Of a stretch of 64,000 nucleotides of DNA, positions 8,155 to 16,427 are shown piece by piece (positions within the stretch are counted from its first letter, which is position 1; the number at the start of each line of letters is the position of its first letter). Both the position numbers and the translations under genes were made by a program. Below the pieces are notes generated by a model. The model was not told where the DNA came from, did not search any database, and worked only from the letters and a program-made list of their open reading frames with translations. The stretch is from Thermoanaerobaculia bacterium (GTDB lineage Bacteria; Acidobacteriota; Thermoanaerobaculia; Multivoradales; JAHZIX01), in NCBI GenBank assembly GCA_027069135.1, contig JALXFE010000626.1:1-64000 (forward strand), given 5' to 3'.

Positions 8155-11100
8155 ATGCGCAGAGCCGTGCCGTGTTTCTTGATCTCAGCGTTCTTCTTGC
8201 TGGCCGGGGTCTCACGGCCCGCCGTCGGCCAAGGCCGAACCGACTATTTCAACGTCGAGAGTCCCCAGGTCCACCCTATCGAGATCGCTCGCATCGGAGG
8301 CCATGACTATCTATTGGTGTGCAATACACCGGACAACTCCGTTGAAATCTGGGACACGGACGAGACCATCGTGCCGGCCGCCAACCGCTTCATCACCCGC
8401 GTTCCGGTGGGCTTGGAGCCGGTGTCGGTGCGCTGGGTCGGGAGTCGGTCCCGGTTCTACGTCGCGAATTTCTTGGGCGACAGTATTTCATCCGTCTTCA
8501 TCAGCGTCCCCAGTGGACCCTCGTCCCTGGCAGCCTTCGTCTTGAAGACGGTCTCGGTGACCGACGAACCGTTGGACATCACCTTTGTCGAAGCCGGGGC
8601 CGCTCCCGGGATCACCGTGCCGACCCTCTTTGTCACCCACATGACTCTGGATGCCTACGGCGAGTACCACGCTCTGACCTTAGCGCCCGTCGCGAGCGGG
8701 TCGGAGCGGATGGACGCTCTGGTCGCCACCGGCAAAGACATCGATTTCGATACTCAACTCGACGATATCGCGCTCAAGCAGCCCCGTACCGCGGCTTTGG
8801 CCTGCGACAAGCTTTTCATCCTGGGGTTCCTGGGAGGCAATACCAAACGCTACGACTTTGATCTCTATTCAGAAGATCTGGCATCCGGAACCACCACGGA
8901 TCTGGGGGGGCTCGGATCCACCAACTGGAATATGGAGTTCGTGGACGACAACAACCTCTTCATCACCGGTGCGAAGGCCCTGAACGCGAGCCTGGTGGGA
9001 GAGCCGGCGGTGGCCGGAGCCCCCACGGGTTTCGTCAAGAGCATGTTCTATTGGGTTCAGAACCCTTGTTCGAACGCCCCCACGATCCTGGGCCGGGATG
9101 TGAATCTCATTCCCAACCTTCAGCAGGTACCCGGCGAGACTCTTCCGGCCCCGATCTCGTCTCGGGGCTTCGAGGCTGCGGGGCAGGCGGCGGTGGCCGT
9201 TCCGGTTCCTACCACCAAGCCGGTCAAGAAGGGGCAGGCCTTGGTGCAGCTGACGGATTTGGAAGCGCTCACCGACGACAGCGGCACGCTTCAAAAGGTT
9301 TTCTTTACCGCCTACGGCAGTGATCGGGTGGGAATCATCGTGCCGCAAGCCGGCCAGAGCCCGATCAATTGGCCACGCCGGAAGATCAACATCAATCCGG
9401 TGGCGGCCCCGGCGGGGTCCTTCGTCGGGCCCCGGGGCCTGGCTTTGAAAGGAGCCCTTGCCGGCAGTGACACGGATCCGGGAGATCGCCTCTACGTGGT
9501 CAATCGCGGCGAGAACTCCGTGACCATCATCGACCCGTCCGGCGAGACGGTGGTCGATGGCTTCGTTCTCAACAACCACCCAATTCCGAAATTCCTCGGC
9601 GCCGGTCGGAAATTCCTCTATAGCGCCCGACTCTCCGGCAAGGGTTTCGTCGCCTGCGCCAGCTGCCACATGGACGGCCGCACGGACGGGCTCGCTTGGA
9701 ATTTGAGCGATGGGGTCGATGTGACGATTCCCCCGAAGCTTTTACCCTTCCCGGGATTCGCCGGAGGAAAATACAAGGGACAGAAGGGATTCATCGTCAC
9801 CCAATCTCTGCAAGGGTTGCTCAATTGGGGAGTGCCTCCCTCTATCCAGGGGCTTTTCAGTAACGCTCCTTATCATTGGCGTGGGGATCGGGAGACGTTC
9901 TTAAGCTTCAACGGAGCTTTCGCGTCTCTCTTGAAGGGCAATGAGCTCAGCGATCTGGAGATCGCATCCTACGAAGAGTTCGTCAATACAATTCATTATC
10001 CGCCGAACCCGAAGCAACCTAAACAGAGGCTGCTTTCCGGAGTGTTAGGAGATCCGGACGACAACGATCCCACCCAGGACATCGACGGCTCCGGGGCGCT
10101 CCTGGGGCTCAAGATCTACCACACCGTGGACTCCGACGGCTTCTCCTGCGTCGGCTGCCACGCCCTGCCGGAAGGCAGCGATAACGTATTGACGGAGAAC
10201 ATCGCCGGGGTCAACCCACACCCGGTCATCCATCCGCAATTCTTCGCCAACGCACCGAAGCAACCCATGGAGACGGCGGCTCTACGGGGCCTCTTCCAGA
10301 AGGAAGCGAGATTGGATCGGGACGGCTTCTCGATCCATGACAACTCGCCCATCACCGGCTATGAAGGGATGTTGCATACCGGGCTTTCGATCCCCAGGAC
10401 TCAGGTCTCGCTGGACTTCAACGGCACTGCATCTATGAACGCCTTCAACGCTCGCTTTTTCTCGTCGACGGTGTGCGCGGGACCGACCCAGCCGCCGATG
10501 TGCAACAACTTGCAGGCCCTCAACCAATTCATTCATGAGTTCGATTTCGGTTCCTCTCCCATGATCGGCGAGTCGTTGACGTTCACCCAGACCTCGGCGG
10601 GATCCGCGGCGACGGCGGCGGCGTTTCAGGCGGCGGAGGATCAGGCGAGCTTGGCGAATGCCTCAGTGGCGGTGATCGCGCAGCTCAGCGGAGTCGCGAC
10701 GGGTTTCTGGCTGGATTTCAGCGGTACGACGGCCCTCTATCGACAAGAACCGGGTGGCGGTACTTTCACTCGCAGCGCTCTCCTGGGGTTGATCACCAAC
10801 ATCCGGGACCGGATGACCCTTCTGTCGACGCCCCTGGGCAGTGAGATCCGGGTGGCGGCTCCCAGCGGCGTCCCGACGGTCCCCACCGGGCCCGCTCCGT
10901 CCCGTCTGACGCTCTTGCCCATGGTGCCCAACACCGCCCATACGGATATTCCTTCCCTCTCCCTCTTGTGGGATACGGGATCTCCCGGAACCAACGGCAC
11001 CAACGGTCACACGACGCGCCTCTACCAGAATGCTCTCTTGATCGACGGGCCAGCAGGGGGATTCGGTCTCTGCTCGATCCGTCATGAAGCTCCCCGGCGG

Positions 11101-11541
11101 TTTCGGGTCGCGGGGAGAAATATTCGCCATGGGGCGACGCTGCGCCTCTTCATCCAGAATGATGCCGGCTCCGGTCCTCCCATCACGAGTCTTCGGGTCG
11201 ACGACCCCGGTCAGGTACCGACCCTGGAGTTGGAGCTTCCGATCTATCCGACGGGTATTGTCCTGGATGACCCAACGAGGGTTTGGGAGACGGCAGTAGA
11301 GCTGGAACCCATGCTTCTGTACCGCTTGATGACGGGTCGTCCTAACGGCTTCCCGGGGGTCATCGACAACGTCACGGATCTGGATTTTCTGCTCCAGATC
11401 GTGCCGGAAGCTCAGCCCGTGGGCACCTGGTCACCGCTAGCCTGGAATCACCATTGGGTTCGGGTCGTCAACGCGGACGGCACCCAGGCCGATGGCGGCT
11501 GGCAGGTGTTGAGCCTCGAGCCGGGGCCGGACTGCCCCTGA
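8155..11541 (+). CDS. Secreted beta-propeller / dihaem cytochrome c protein, copy 2
   Basis: A 1128-aa paralogue of the preceding gene with the same order of parts: signal peptide ending AVGQG, YVTN-like propeller (about 30-500), haem motifs CASCH (501-505) and CVGCH (665-669), and the long family-specific C-terminal domain ending EPGPDCP. The start is the ATG at 8155, after GGAGGGAG, rather than the in-frame TTG at 8140. No frameshift or missing haem ligand is visible, so both copies look functional. Its own leader and 3' hairpin suggest it is transcribed separately from copy 1. The last 209 bases are repeated at 16107-16315. Confidence 0.88.
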   Translation: MRRAVPCFLISAFFLLAGVSRPAVGQGRTDYFNVESPQVHPIEIARIGGHDYLLVCNTPDNSVEIWDTDETIVPAANRFITRVPVGLEPVSVRWVGSRSRFYVANFLGDSISSVFISVPSGPSSLAAFVLKTVSVTDEPLDITFVEAGAAPGITVPTLFVTHMTLDAYGEYHALTLAPVASGSERMDALVATGKDIDFDTQLDDIALKQPRTAALACDKLFILGFLGGNTKRYDFDLYSEDLASGTTTDLGGLGSTNWNMEFVDDNNLFITGAKALNASLVGEPAVAGAPTGFVKSMFYWVQNPCSNAPTILGRDVNLIPNLQQVPGETLPAPISSRGFEAAGQAAVAVPVPTTKPVKKGQALVQLTDLEALTDDSGTLQKVFFTAYGSDRVGIIVPQAGQSPINWPRRKININPVAAPAGSFVGPRGLALKGALAGSDTDPGDRLYVVNRGENSVTIIDPSGETVVDGFVLNNHPIPKFLGAGRKFLYSARLSGKGFVACASCHMDGRTDGLAWNLSDGVDVTIPPKLLPFPGFAGGKYKGQKGFIVTQSLQGLLNWGVPPSIQGLFSNAPYHWRGDRETFLSFNGAFASLLKGNELSDLEIASYEEFVNTIHYPPNPKQPKQRLLSGVLGDPDDNDPTQDIDGSGALLGLKIYHTVDSDGFSCVGCHALPEGSDNVLTENIAGVNPHPVIHPQFFANAPKQPMETAALRGLFQKEARLDRDGFSIHDNSPITGYEGMLHTGLSIPRTQVSLDFNGTASMNAFNARFFSSTVCAGPTQPPMCNNLQALNQFIHEFDFGSSPMIGESLTFTQTSAGSAATAAAFQAAEDQASLANASVAVIAQLSGVATGFWLDFSGTTALYRQEPGGGTFTRSALLGLITNIRDRMTLLSTPLGSEIRVAAPSGVPTVPTGPAPSRLTLLPMVPNTAHTDIPSLSLLWDTGSPGTNGTNGHTTRLYQNALLIDGPAGGFGLCSIRHEAPRRFRVAGRNIRHGATLRLFIQNDAGSGPPITSLRVDDPGQVPTLELELPIYPTGIVLDDPTRVWETAVELEPMLLYRLMTGRPNGFPGVIDNVTDLDFLLQIVPEAQPVGTWSPLAWNHHWVRVVNADGTQADGGWQVLSLEPGPDCP

Positions 11542-11550
11542 AGCGTGGCA

Positions 11551-11711
11551 AGTGTCCCGATTGGCTAATTCGCGCGAGAAATAGCGAGGTATTTCGGGAC
11601 TCTGGCAAGGCGTGACGACAAGCAATAGCAGAGCTATTGCGCGAGGGAACAACGCAGCTAGAGCCTGAAAGGACCGCATATTCATGCGATGAATTTGTCA
11701 ATCGGGACACT
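11551..11711. repeat. MITE-like element with 13-bp terminal inverted repeats
   Basis: AGTGTCCCGATTG at 11551-11563 is the exact reverse complement of CAATCGGGACACT at 11699-11711. Between them is a compact sequence with an internal hairpin (GCAATAGC 11622-11629 pairing with GCTATTGC 11633-11640) and no meaningful coding frame. Size, perfect ends and hairpin fit a non-autonomous miniature transposable element or REP-derived repeat. It lies between the stop of copy 2 and its 3' hairpin. I see no clear target-site duplication and no other copy in the window. Confidence 0.75.
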
Positions 11712-11719
11712 AGGAGAAA

Positions 11720-11748
11720 GGTTACCCCTGGCGCTGCCGGGGGTAGCC
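11720..11748 (+). terminator. Hairpin belonging to the 3' region of cytochrome copy 2
   Basis: GGTTACCCC (11720-11728) pairs with GGGGTAGCC (11740-11748) with one G-T pair. Loop sequence and position resemble the hairpin after copy 1. It stands 180 bases from the stop because the MITE-like element intervenes. There is no strong T-run. Confidence 0.45.
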
Positions 11749-11804
11749 TCTTGGAGATTTTCCCCTCGATTTTCTTCCCACCGTCGTCCCTCTAGGACCT
11801 CTCT

Positions 11805-11880
11805 TCGACAATTCTCTTCTCCAGAATCGGAAAGGGCCTCTCGCTGCTGCCTCCCTTCCTCTATAGCCTCAGTCCGGACC
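11805..11880 (+). promoter_or_regulatory. Orphan copy of the cytochrome leader
   Basis: The stretch resembles the leaders at 4485 and 8082: TTCTCTTCTCC, GGAAAGGGCCTCT, then CTCCCTTCCTCTATAGC and CAGTCCG. It then diverges, and no cytochrome coding sequence follows. With the orphan 3' end at 16107-16315, it marks where a further family member probably once stood. Confidence 0.55.
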
Positions 11881-12298
11881 TAAGGCGCCCAGAATGGGTC
11901 CAGGCCCCCCGGCTCACCGTAAAGGACTGTCCAAGTCCTGCGAAGTTCAGACCGAATTGGTCTGGCGGCGAGATTTCTGGTGGGGTTTGAAACGGGTCAT
12001 CGAGCCACTCCTTCAATTCTTAACCGTCGAACCCCCTCCTCGATACACGTAGCTGTGGTAGTATGGGTACCTATGGTTATTGCGAATTTTCATAAAATAC
12101 GCGGGTGGCGATTCTATCTCCTGGTCGGTTCGACCTCCGCATGCATCCAACCCCGAGCGCTTTCGGAGCTCCGGCGGGGAAAAGTCGAAGTCGAGAATTC
12201 ATTCTTGACAGGAGTGTGAAAAATCAAGTCCCACGTACGACTTTCTGGTTGAAGGGTGTTCCAAACGCCCTGAGCTATCGAAACGAAAGGAGAAGCCA
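11881..12298. other. Non-coding stretch before the Cys-rich protein gene
   Basis: I see no supported gene here; short open frames have no ribosome site. The region is relatively AT-rich compared with its neighbours. A TTGACA at about 12206 might be a -35 element, but a matching -10 is unclear. AAAGGAG at 12286-12292 is the ribosome site for the next gene. Confidence 0.4.
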
Positions 12299-12739
12299 AT
12301 GCTTCGATCCCCAAGAAAGGGCAGACTGTTTGTGAGTTCCTGCTGGCTGCTGCTTGTCGCCTTGGTAGTCCTGGTTCAGCCAACGGCGAAGGCCGCAGAA
12401 GCGGTGGACGAGAGCATGGAAAAGTTCGAGGGTGGAGATGAGTCTTCGTTCTACGGCGGCGGGGCTGTGCAAGACTGTACGGACTTGGTCTGTGACACGG
12501 TCGTCTATAGTGGCGAGTCCTGTTCAGATTGCAACGGGTGCGATGGGGCTCACGCGGCTTCCTGGTCAACTACAGATGTTGATTTTGGCAGCGACGGCAA
12601 CTATGTCGAGGGCTTGGTGGGTTGCATGGATTACGGTAGTGCTCGAGAGTTTGGATTCTATAGATGTCAGGCTGACAGCTCGGGGGCCTCGTGCAAAGAC
12701 TGCGGCAGTTGCTGGTGGGTCAATGAGTGGTGCCCATAG
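12299..12739 (+). CDS. Small secreted Cys-rich protein with two CxxCxxC motifs
   Basis: A 146-aa protein with a Sec signal peptide (basic residues, then a hydrophobic segment at about 10-30, cleavage near AKAAEA). The mature part is acidic, Gly/Ser/Asp-rich and holds 11 Cys residues. Two related motifs, SCSDCNGC (about residues 79-86) and SCKDCGSC (about 131-138), lie about 52 residues apart and suggest disulfide or metal binding; neither is a haem CxxCH site. The start has a good ribosome site. It stands 27 bases upstream of the 1110-aa repeat protein gene and is probably cotranscribed. I do not recognise the family. Confidence 0.78.
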   Translation: MLRSPRKGRLFVSSCWLLLVALVVLVQPTAKAAEAVDESMEKFEGGDESSFYGGGAVQDCTDLVCDTVVYSGESCSDCNGCDGAHAASWSTTDVDFGSDGNYVEGLVGCMDYGSAREFGFYRCQADSSGASCKDCGSCWWVNEWCP

Positions 12740-12766
12740 ACGGTTGCCGGGGGGAGAGCTCTCGCC

Positions 12767-15700
12767 ATGAAAAAGGCGCCGGTGAATCTGATTCCTGGCG
12801 GAGGATTCGCCCGGGTAGTTCTGTGCATCCTGGCGGCAGGCCTCTCTTCCGCTAACACCAAGGCAGGAACGTTTCCCCGGGAGGCCGTCTCCATCTCTAT
12901 CCGGGGTCGGGTTCTGAACCAAGACTCTCAACCCCAGCGGGGAGCCGAGGTCCAGCTGAGTGCCCTTCGCAGCTCCTATTCAACCTGGGTGGACGAACCA
13001 TCCCCGGAGCCGGCGGATACCGTCGGCACCGCCGTTGATGGAGGCTTCGAGATCCGGGTTCCAAAGATGGGTCTTTGGCTCGTTCGCGTCCGTGCGGCCG
13101 GTTACCAGGCCCAGACGTTTCTGCTGCTGGCCTTATTGGAGGATCGATCGCTTCCACCCGTGACTCTCCGGAAGGTCAGGGTGGTTCGAGTTCAGGTTCT
13201 GGATCCGAGGGGAATGCCGGTGGACGGGGCCTGGGTGTTGCCGCCGCCGACCGGAGAATCGGCGTCGCGATACGGTCCGGATTCGTGGCGGCCCGAGGAA
13301 CCCCGCCAGCGGACAGATCATCGCGGAGAGGCGTGGGTGCCTGTGCCGAGGGGAAGCGAAACGGGGGCGCTCTGGACCGTGGAGCATCCCGCATTCACGA
13401 CCATGCCCCTCGAATTGGCTGAAGACTTCGTGTCGATCCGACTCACCCCCGAGGTGCAGTCTCCGGGCGAGGTCCAACTCATCACGGGCCCTACCGGGAC
13501 ACCCTGGACTGCTGGTGCCCTCATCATCCAAGTGGGGAGGCGGGTTCCCGTCGCCCTGGTTCCTGAAAGCGGACATGCCAAGATCCCGAACATTGAACGG
13601 GACCGTCCCCAGCTTCAATTCCTCTCCGCCGCCGGCGGGCGGCCAGCGTTGCTGCGCATGGCACCGGGGGAACGAGAAGGGACCTACCGGGCCCAACTCC
13701 CGAAGCCCTCGGCGGTACACGGCCAGGTCGTCGATGCCGAGACAGAAAAGGGAATTCCAGGAGTCTTCGTCTGGCTCGAAGACGACCCCGGTGTCTCTAC
13801 GAGAAGCGATCAGGAGGGTTTTTTTGCTCTCCCGCGACCCCTCGCCTCGCACCTTCGCATCGGTCTGGACTCGGAGGGCTACCAGCCGAGCTTCCAATCC
13901 ATCGTGTCGAGACCGGGCCGGCCTGCGGTGATGAAGCTCCGGCCCGCCGGAAGGCTGATCGTGGCCGTGAAGGATGAGGCCGGGCGGGCGGTATCTGAAA
14001 TCGAACCCCGCCTTCGCCTCCTCCCCTGGGGTGGTCCAGCCGGGCCGGGCGCCCAGCCGCGTTTCCGCTCGAATTTCTCTTCCGACCTCGGGGAGCTCAC
14101 CCTCCGGAAGCTGCTCCCGATGACAAGCCACGAGCTGACCGTCCGAGCTCCGGGGTACACGACCGGGGTGTACCGCTGGACCGCCCAGGCAGGGGCGGGC
14201 CCGCGAGCCGTCTTGACCCTCGAGCCGGAGCACAGGTTGAAGGGAGCTGTCGTGACCCTCAAAGGGGATCCCATCCCCCGGGCAGAGGTTGTCGTGATTC
14301 CATCGGTGGGAGCGGCGCGGCGGCGTAAAGCGGCTCTGGGCACCTCCTTTCCGGCTTCCGTTCTGGCCTCGGAGGAGACCGGGCGCGATGGGGGCTTCGA
14401 GATCGGCGAGCTTCCCCGAGGCCCCTTCGACCTGATCGTCCGGAAGAGAGGCTTTGGCCCTGGAGTGGTGGCCGGGATCTCTTTCGACCCCGGGATTCGG
14501 GGCAGAACCCTCGACTTGATTCACCTCTCCCCGACGATCGAGATGCACGGGCGGGTGGTGAGCGACGCAGGAGATGGTGTCGAAGGGGCCAGGGTCTTCG
14601 TGGTGTACCGGGTGGATCGACCCGGAGGAGGTGGCAGCGAAGTGCCCCGAGGGCGAGGCCGGCCCGCGGACATCACCGACACCGAGGGAGGATTTTCACT
14701 CTCGGACTTGGAGGAGGGTGCCTCGTTCACTCTGGGTGTCTGGAAGGAGGGCTTCGTACCGAAAAAGGTCGAGAGCATGATCCCTTCCTCTGGCGAAACA
14801 CTTCGGGTGCAGCTATCAGCCGGCGCAAAGCTCGAGGGGACAGTCCTCGACCATCTCGGCTCGCCCCTGTCGGGAGCGAAGGTGGAGATCTCCAAGGCAG
14901 GAGGTCTCTCCGGCACGCGATTGGTAACCCTCTACGGTTCGCGCCCTGGGGCCACCACCAGCGCGGACGGGCGGTTCGAGATGTCTGGCCTCCTCTCGGG
15001 ACCGGCCGTCGTCGTGGTACGGGCCAAGGGTCATGGGCGGAAGGTCCTCCGCGACCTGCGCCTGACCGCTGAGCATGGCCTGAACATATCGGTGCAACTT
15101 CGAGCGGGCCTTCAGATCCGAGGAATCGCCCTCGGAGATGACGGGCACCCGGTGGCGGGGGCTGTGGTCCAGAGTGGCGGCGAGCGAACACACACGGATG
15201 TAGAAGGGCGATTCGAACTCGACGGCTTCCCGGAGGGCGGGGCCCGTATCGTGGCCTTGCATCCCACTCATGGAGCCGCACAGAAGTTCGTGAACCCGGG
15301 GGCGGGTGAACGGGACGTAGAGCTGATCTTTCGGCCCTCGGCGTCGGTTGGCGGGGTTGTCCTCGATTACCGCCGCCAACCCGTGGCAGGCGCAGAGGTC
15401 TGGCTTGATACGGGCCTCGGTGCGCCCTCGCGGCAAATTGCGGGTTCCACGGGAGAGTTCTTGTTCGAGAATATCCCGGTGGTCCCTTCCTGGGTGCTGC
15501 GCGCCCGAGGAGCCGATTCCGCCTTCGTCGAGAAGAAGTTCCGACCGGAAACAGGTCCTGGCCTCGAAGTAACCCTCATTCTGGGGGCCACGTGCCGCGT
15601 TCGCGGCAAAGTGTATCCGGTGGGATCCTCGGAGGCGGTGGAGATCTTCGCCAACACCCCTGGCGGCGCGACCCTCGAGGGGATCGTTCTGAACGGTAGT

Positions 15701-16099
15701 GAATATCTCGTCGAAGGACTTAGCGAAGGCACCTGGCTGGTGGTGGCCAGGAGCGAGGGAGGATTGCGAGGAGAGGCGAGAGTCGAGTGCGACGGCAAGA
15801 ACGGTGAGATTCGGAGGGATCTGGAGCTTGGAGAGGGTGAGGCACTCGCCATTGTCGCCCTCTTCCAAGGTGCACCGCTAGCGGGCGCATCCGTGAAGGT
15901 CGAAAACGATGCGGGTTTTGTGGTCGGCGGCGGCCGCACGGATCGACGAGGAACCTTTCTGGCTTCAGGATTGCCTCCCGGGCGTTACCAAGTGAAGGTG
16001 CGATCGCCGGACAGAACCCTCCTGACGGAGTCGGCGACGACTCTGCCCGGGTCCGGGCGGCTCGAGCTGGTGCTTCGCCGAGACCCAGGACCCCGGTAG
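12767..16099 (+). CDS. Secreted protein of repeated carboxypeptidase-regulatory-like domains
   Basis: A 1110-aa exported protein. After a signal peptide (about residues 1-35) it consists of roughly a dozen beta-sandwich repeats of the CarboxypepD_reg type, each with the pattern G.V.D..G.P..GA.V....G....T...G.F....L..G. Examples are VLDHLGSPLSGAKVEIS, ALGDDGHPVAGAVVQSG and VLDYRRQPVAGAEVWLD. No catalytic domain, membrane anchor or sorting tail is evident, so it is likely a surface or extracellular scaffold. Ribosome site GGGGGGAG precedes the ATG. It follows the Cys-rich protein gene closely, and its stop lies 7 bases before the orphan cytochrome 3' end. Confidence 0.85.
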   Translation: MKKAPVNLIPGGGFARVVLCILAAGLSSANTKAGTFPREAVSISIRGRVLNQDSQPQRGAEVQLSALRSSYSTWVDEPSPEPADTVGTAVDGGFEIRVPKMGLWLVRVRAAGYQAQTFLLLALLEDRSLPPVTLRKVRVVRVQVLDPRGMPVDGAWVLPPPTGESASRYGPDSWRPEEPRQRTDHRGEAWVPVPRGSETGALWTVEHPAFTTMPLELAEDFVSIRLTPEVQSPGEVQLITGPTGTPWTAGALIIQVGRRVPVALVPESGHAKIPNIERDRPQLQFLSAAGGRPALLRMAPGEREGTYRAQLPKPSAVHGQVVDAETEKGIPGVFVWLEDDPGVSTRSDQEGFFALPRPLASHLRIGLDSEGYQPSFQSIVSRPGRPAVMKLRPAGRLIVAVKDEAGRAVSEIEPRLRLLPWGGPAGPGAQPRFRSNFSSDLGELTLRKLLPMTSHELTVRAPGYTTGVYRWTAQAGAGPRAVLTLEPEHRLKGAVVTLKGDPIPRAEVVVIPSVGAARRRKAALGTSFPASVLASEETGRDGGFEIGELPRGPFDLIVRKRGFGPGVVAGISFDPGIRGRTLDLIHLSPTIEMHGRVVSDAGDGVEGARVFVVYRVDRPGGGGSEVPRGRGRPADITDTEGGFSLSDLEEGASFTLGVWKEGFVPKKVESMIPSSGETLRVQLSAGAKLEGTVLDHLGSPLSGAKVEISKAGGLSGTRLVTLYGSRPGATTSADGRFEMSGLLSGPAVVVVRAKGHGRKVLRDLRLTAEHGLNISVQLRAGLQIRGIALGDDGHPVAGAVVQSGGERTHTDVEGRFELDGFPEGGARIVALHPTHGAAQKFVNPGAGERDVELIFRPSASVGGVVLDYRRQPVAGAEVWLDTGLGAPSRQIAGSTGEFLFENIPVVPSWVLRARGADSAFVEKKFRPETGPGLEVTLILGATCRVRGKVYPVGSSEAVEIFANTPGGATLEGIVLNGSEYLVEGLSEGTWLVVARSEGGLRGEARVECDGKNGEIRRDLELGEGEALAIVALFQGAPLAGASVKVENDAGFVVGGGRTDRRGTFLASGLPPGRYQVKVRSPDRTLLTESATTLPGSGRLELVLRRDPGPR

Positions 16100-16106
16100 C
16101 GGCCTC

Positions 16107-16315
16107 CGGGTCGTCCGAGCGGCTTCCCGGGGGTCATCGACAACGTCACGGATCTGGATTTTCTGCTCCAGGTCGTGCCGGAAGCTCAGCCCGTGGGCAC
16201 CTGGTCACCGCTGGCCTGGAATCACCATTGGGTTCGGGTCGTCAACGCGGACGGCACCCAGGCCGATGGCGGCTGGCAGGTGTTGAGCCTCGAGTCGGGG
16301 CCGGACTGCCCGTAG
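16107..16315 (+). pseudogene. Orphan 3' end of a cytochrome-family gene
   Basis: These 209 bases match 11333-11541, the last 69 codons of cytochrome copy 2, with about eight differences by eye. The frame is open and ends in a stop (TAG instead of TGA) after GPDCP. It begins seven bases after the stop of the 1110-aa protein gene. No start codon or signal peptide belongs to it. The near identity means it was copied from copy 2, or gene-converted with it, recently compared with the copy 1/copy 2 split. Confidence 0.9.
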
Positions 16316-16340
16316 GTTCCTCGCTCTGAGGATTTTTCTC

Positions 16341-16393
16341 AAACGGCCGGCTACCGGATCTCTTTAAGGATTCGGTAGCCGGCCGTTTTTTTT
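16341..16393 (+). terminator. Strong rho-independent terminator
   Basis: A 16-bp perfect stem (16341-16356 with 16373-16388, starting AAACGGCCGGCTACCG) with a 16-base loop is followed by eight T residues (16386-16393). It sits between the plus-strand orphan cytochrome end and the converging acylase gene, so it can stop transcription from the left. The opposite direction has only three T residues but the same stem, so it may act both ways. Confidence 0.92.
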
Positions 16394-16427
16394 GGTGGGC
16401 CTTGCGTTCCACCAATTCTTCAGTGAC

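Noticed and set aside
12539-12565. Haem site in the Cys-rich protein
   Set aside because: The order is CNGCDGAH, so His is not directly after the second Cys of a CxxC pair.
16107-16315. Short separate gene with an open frame and stop
   Set aside because: It has no start signal and is a near copy of the end of cytochrome copy 2.
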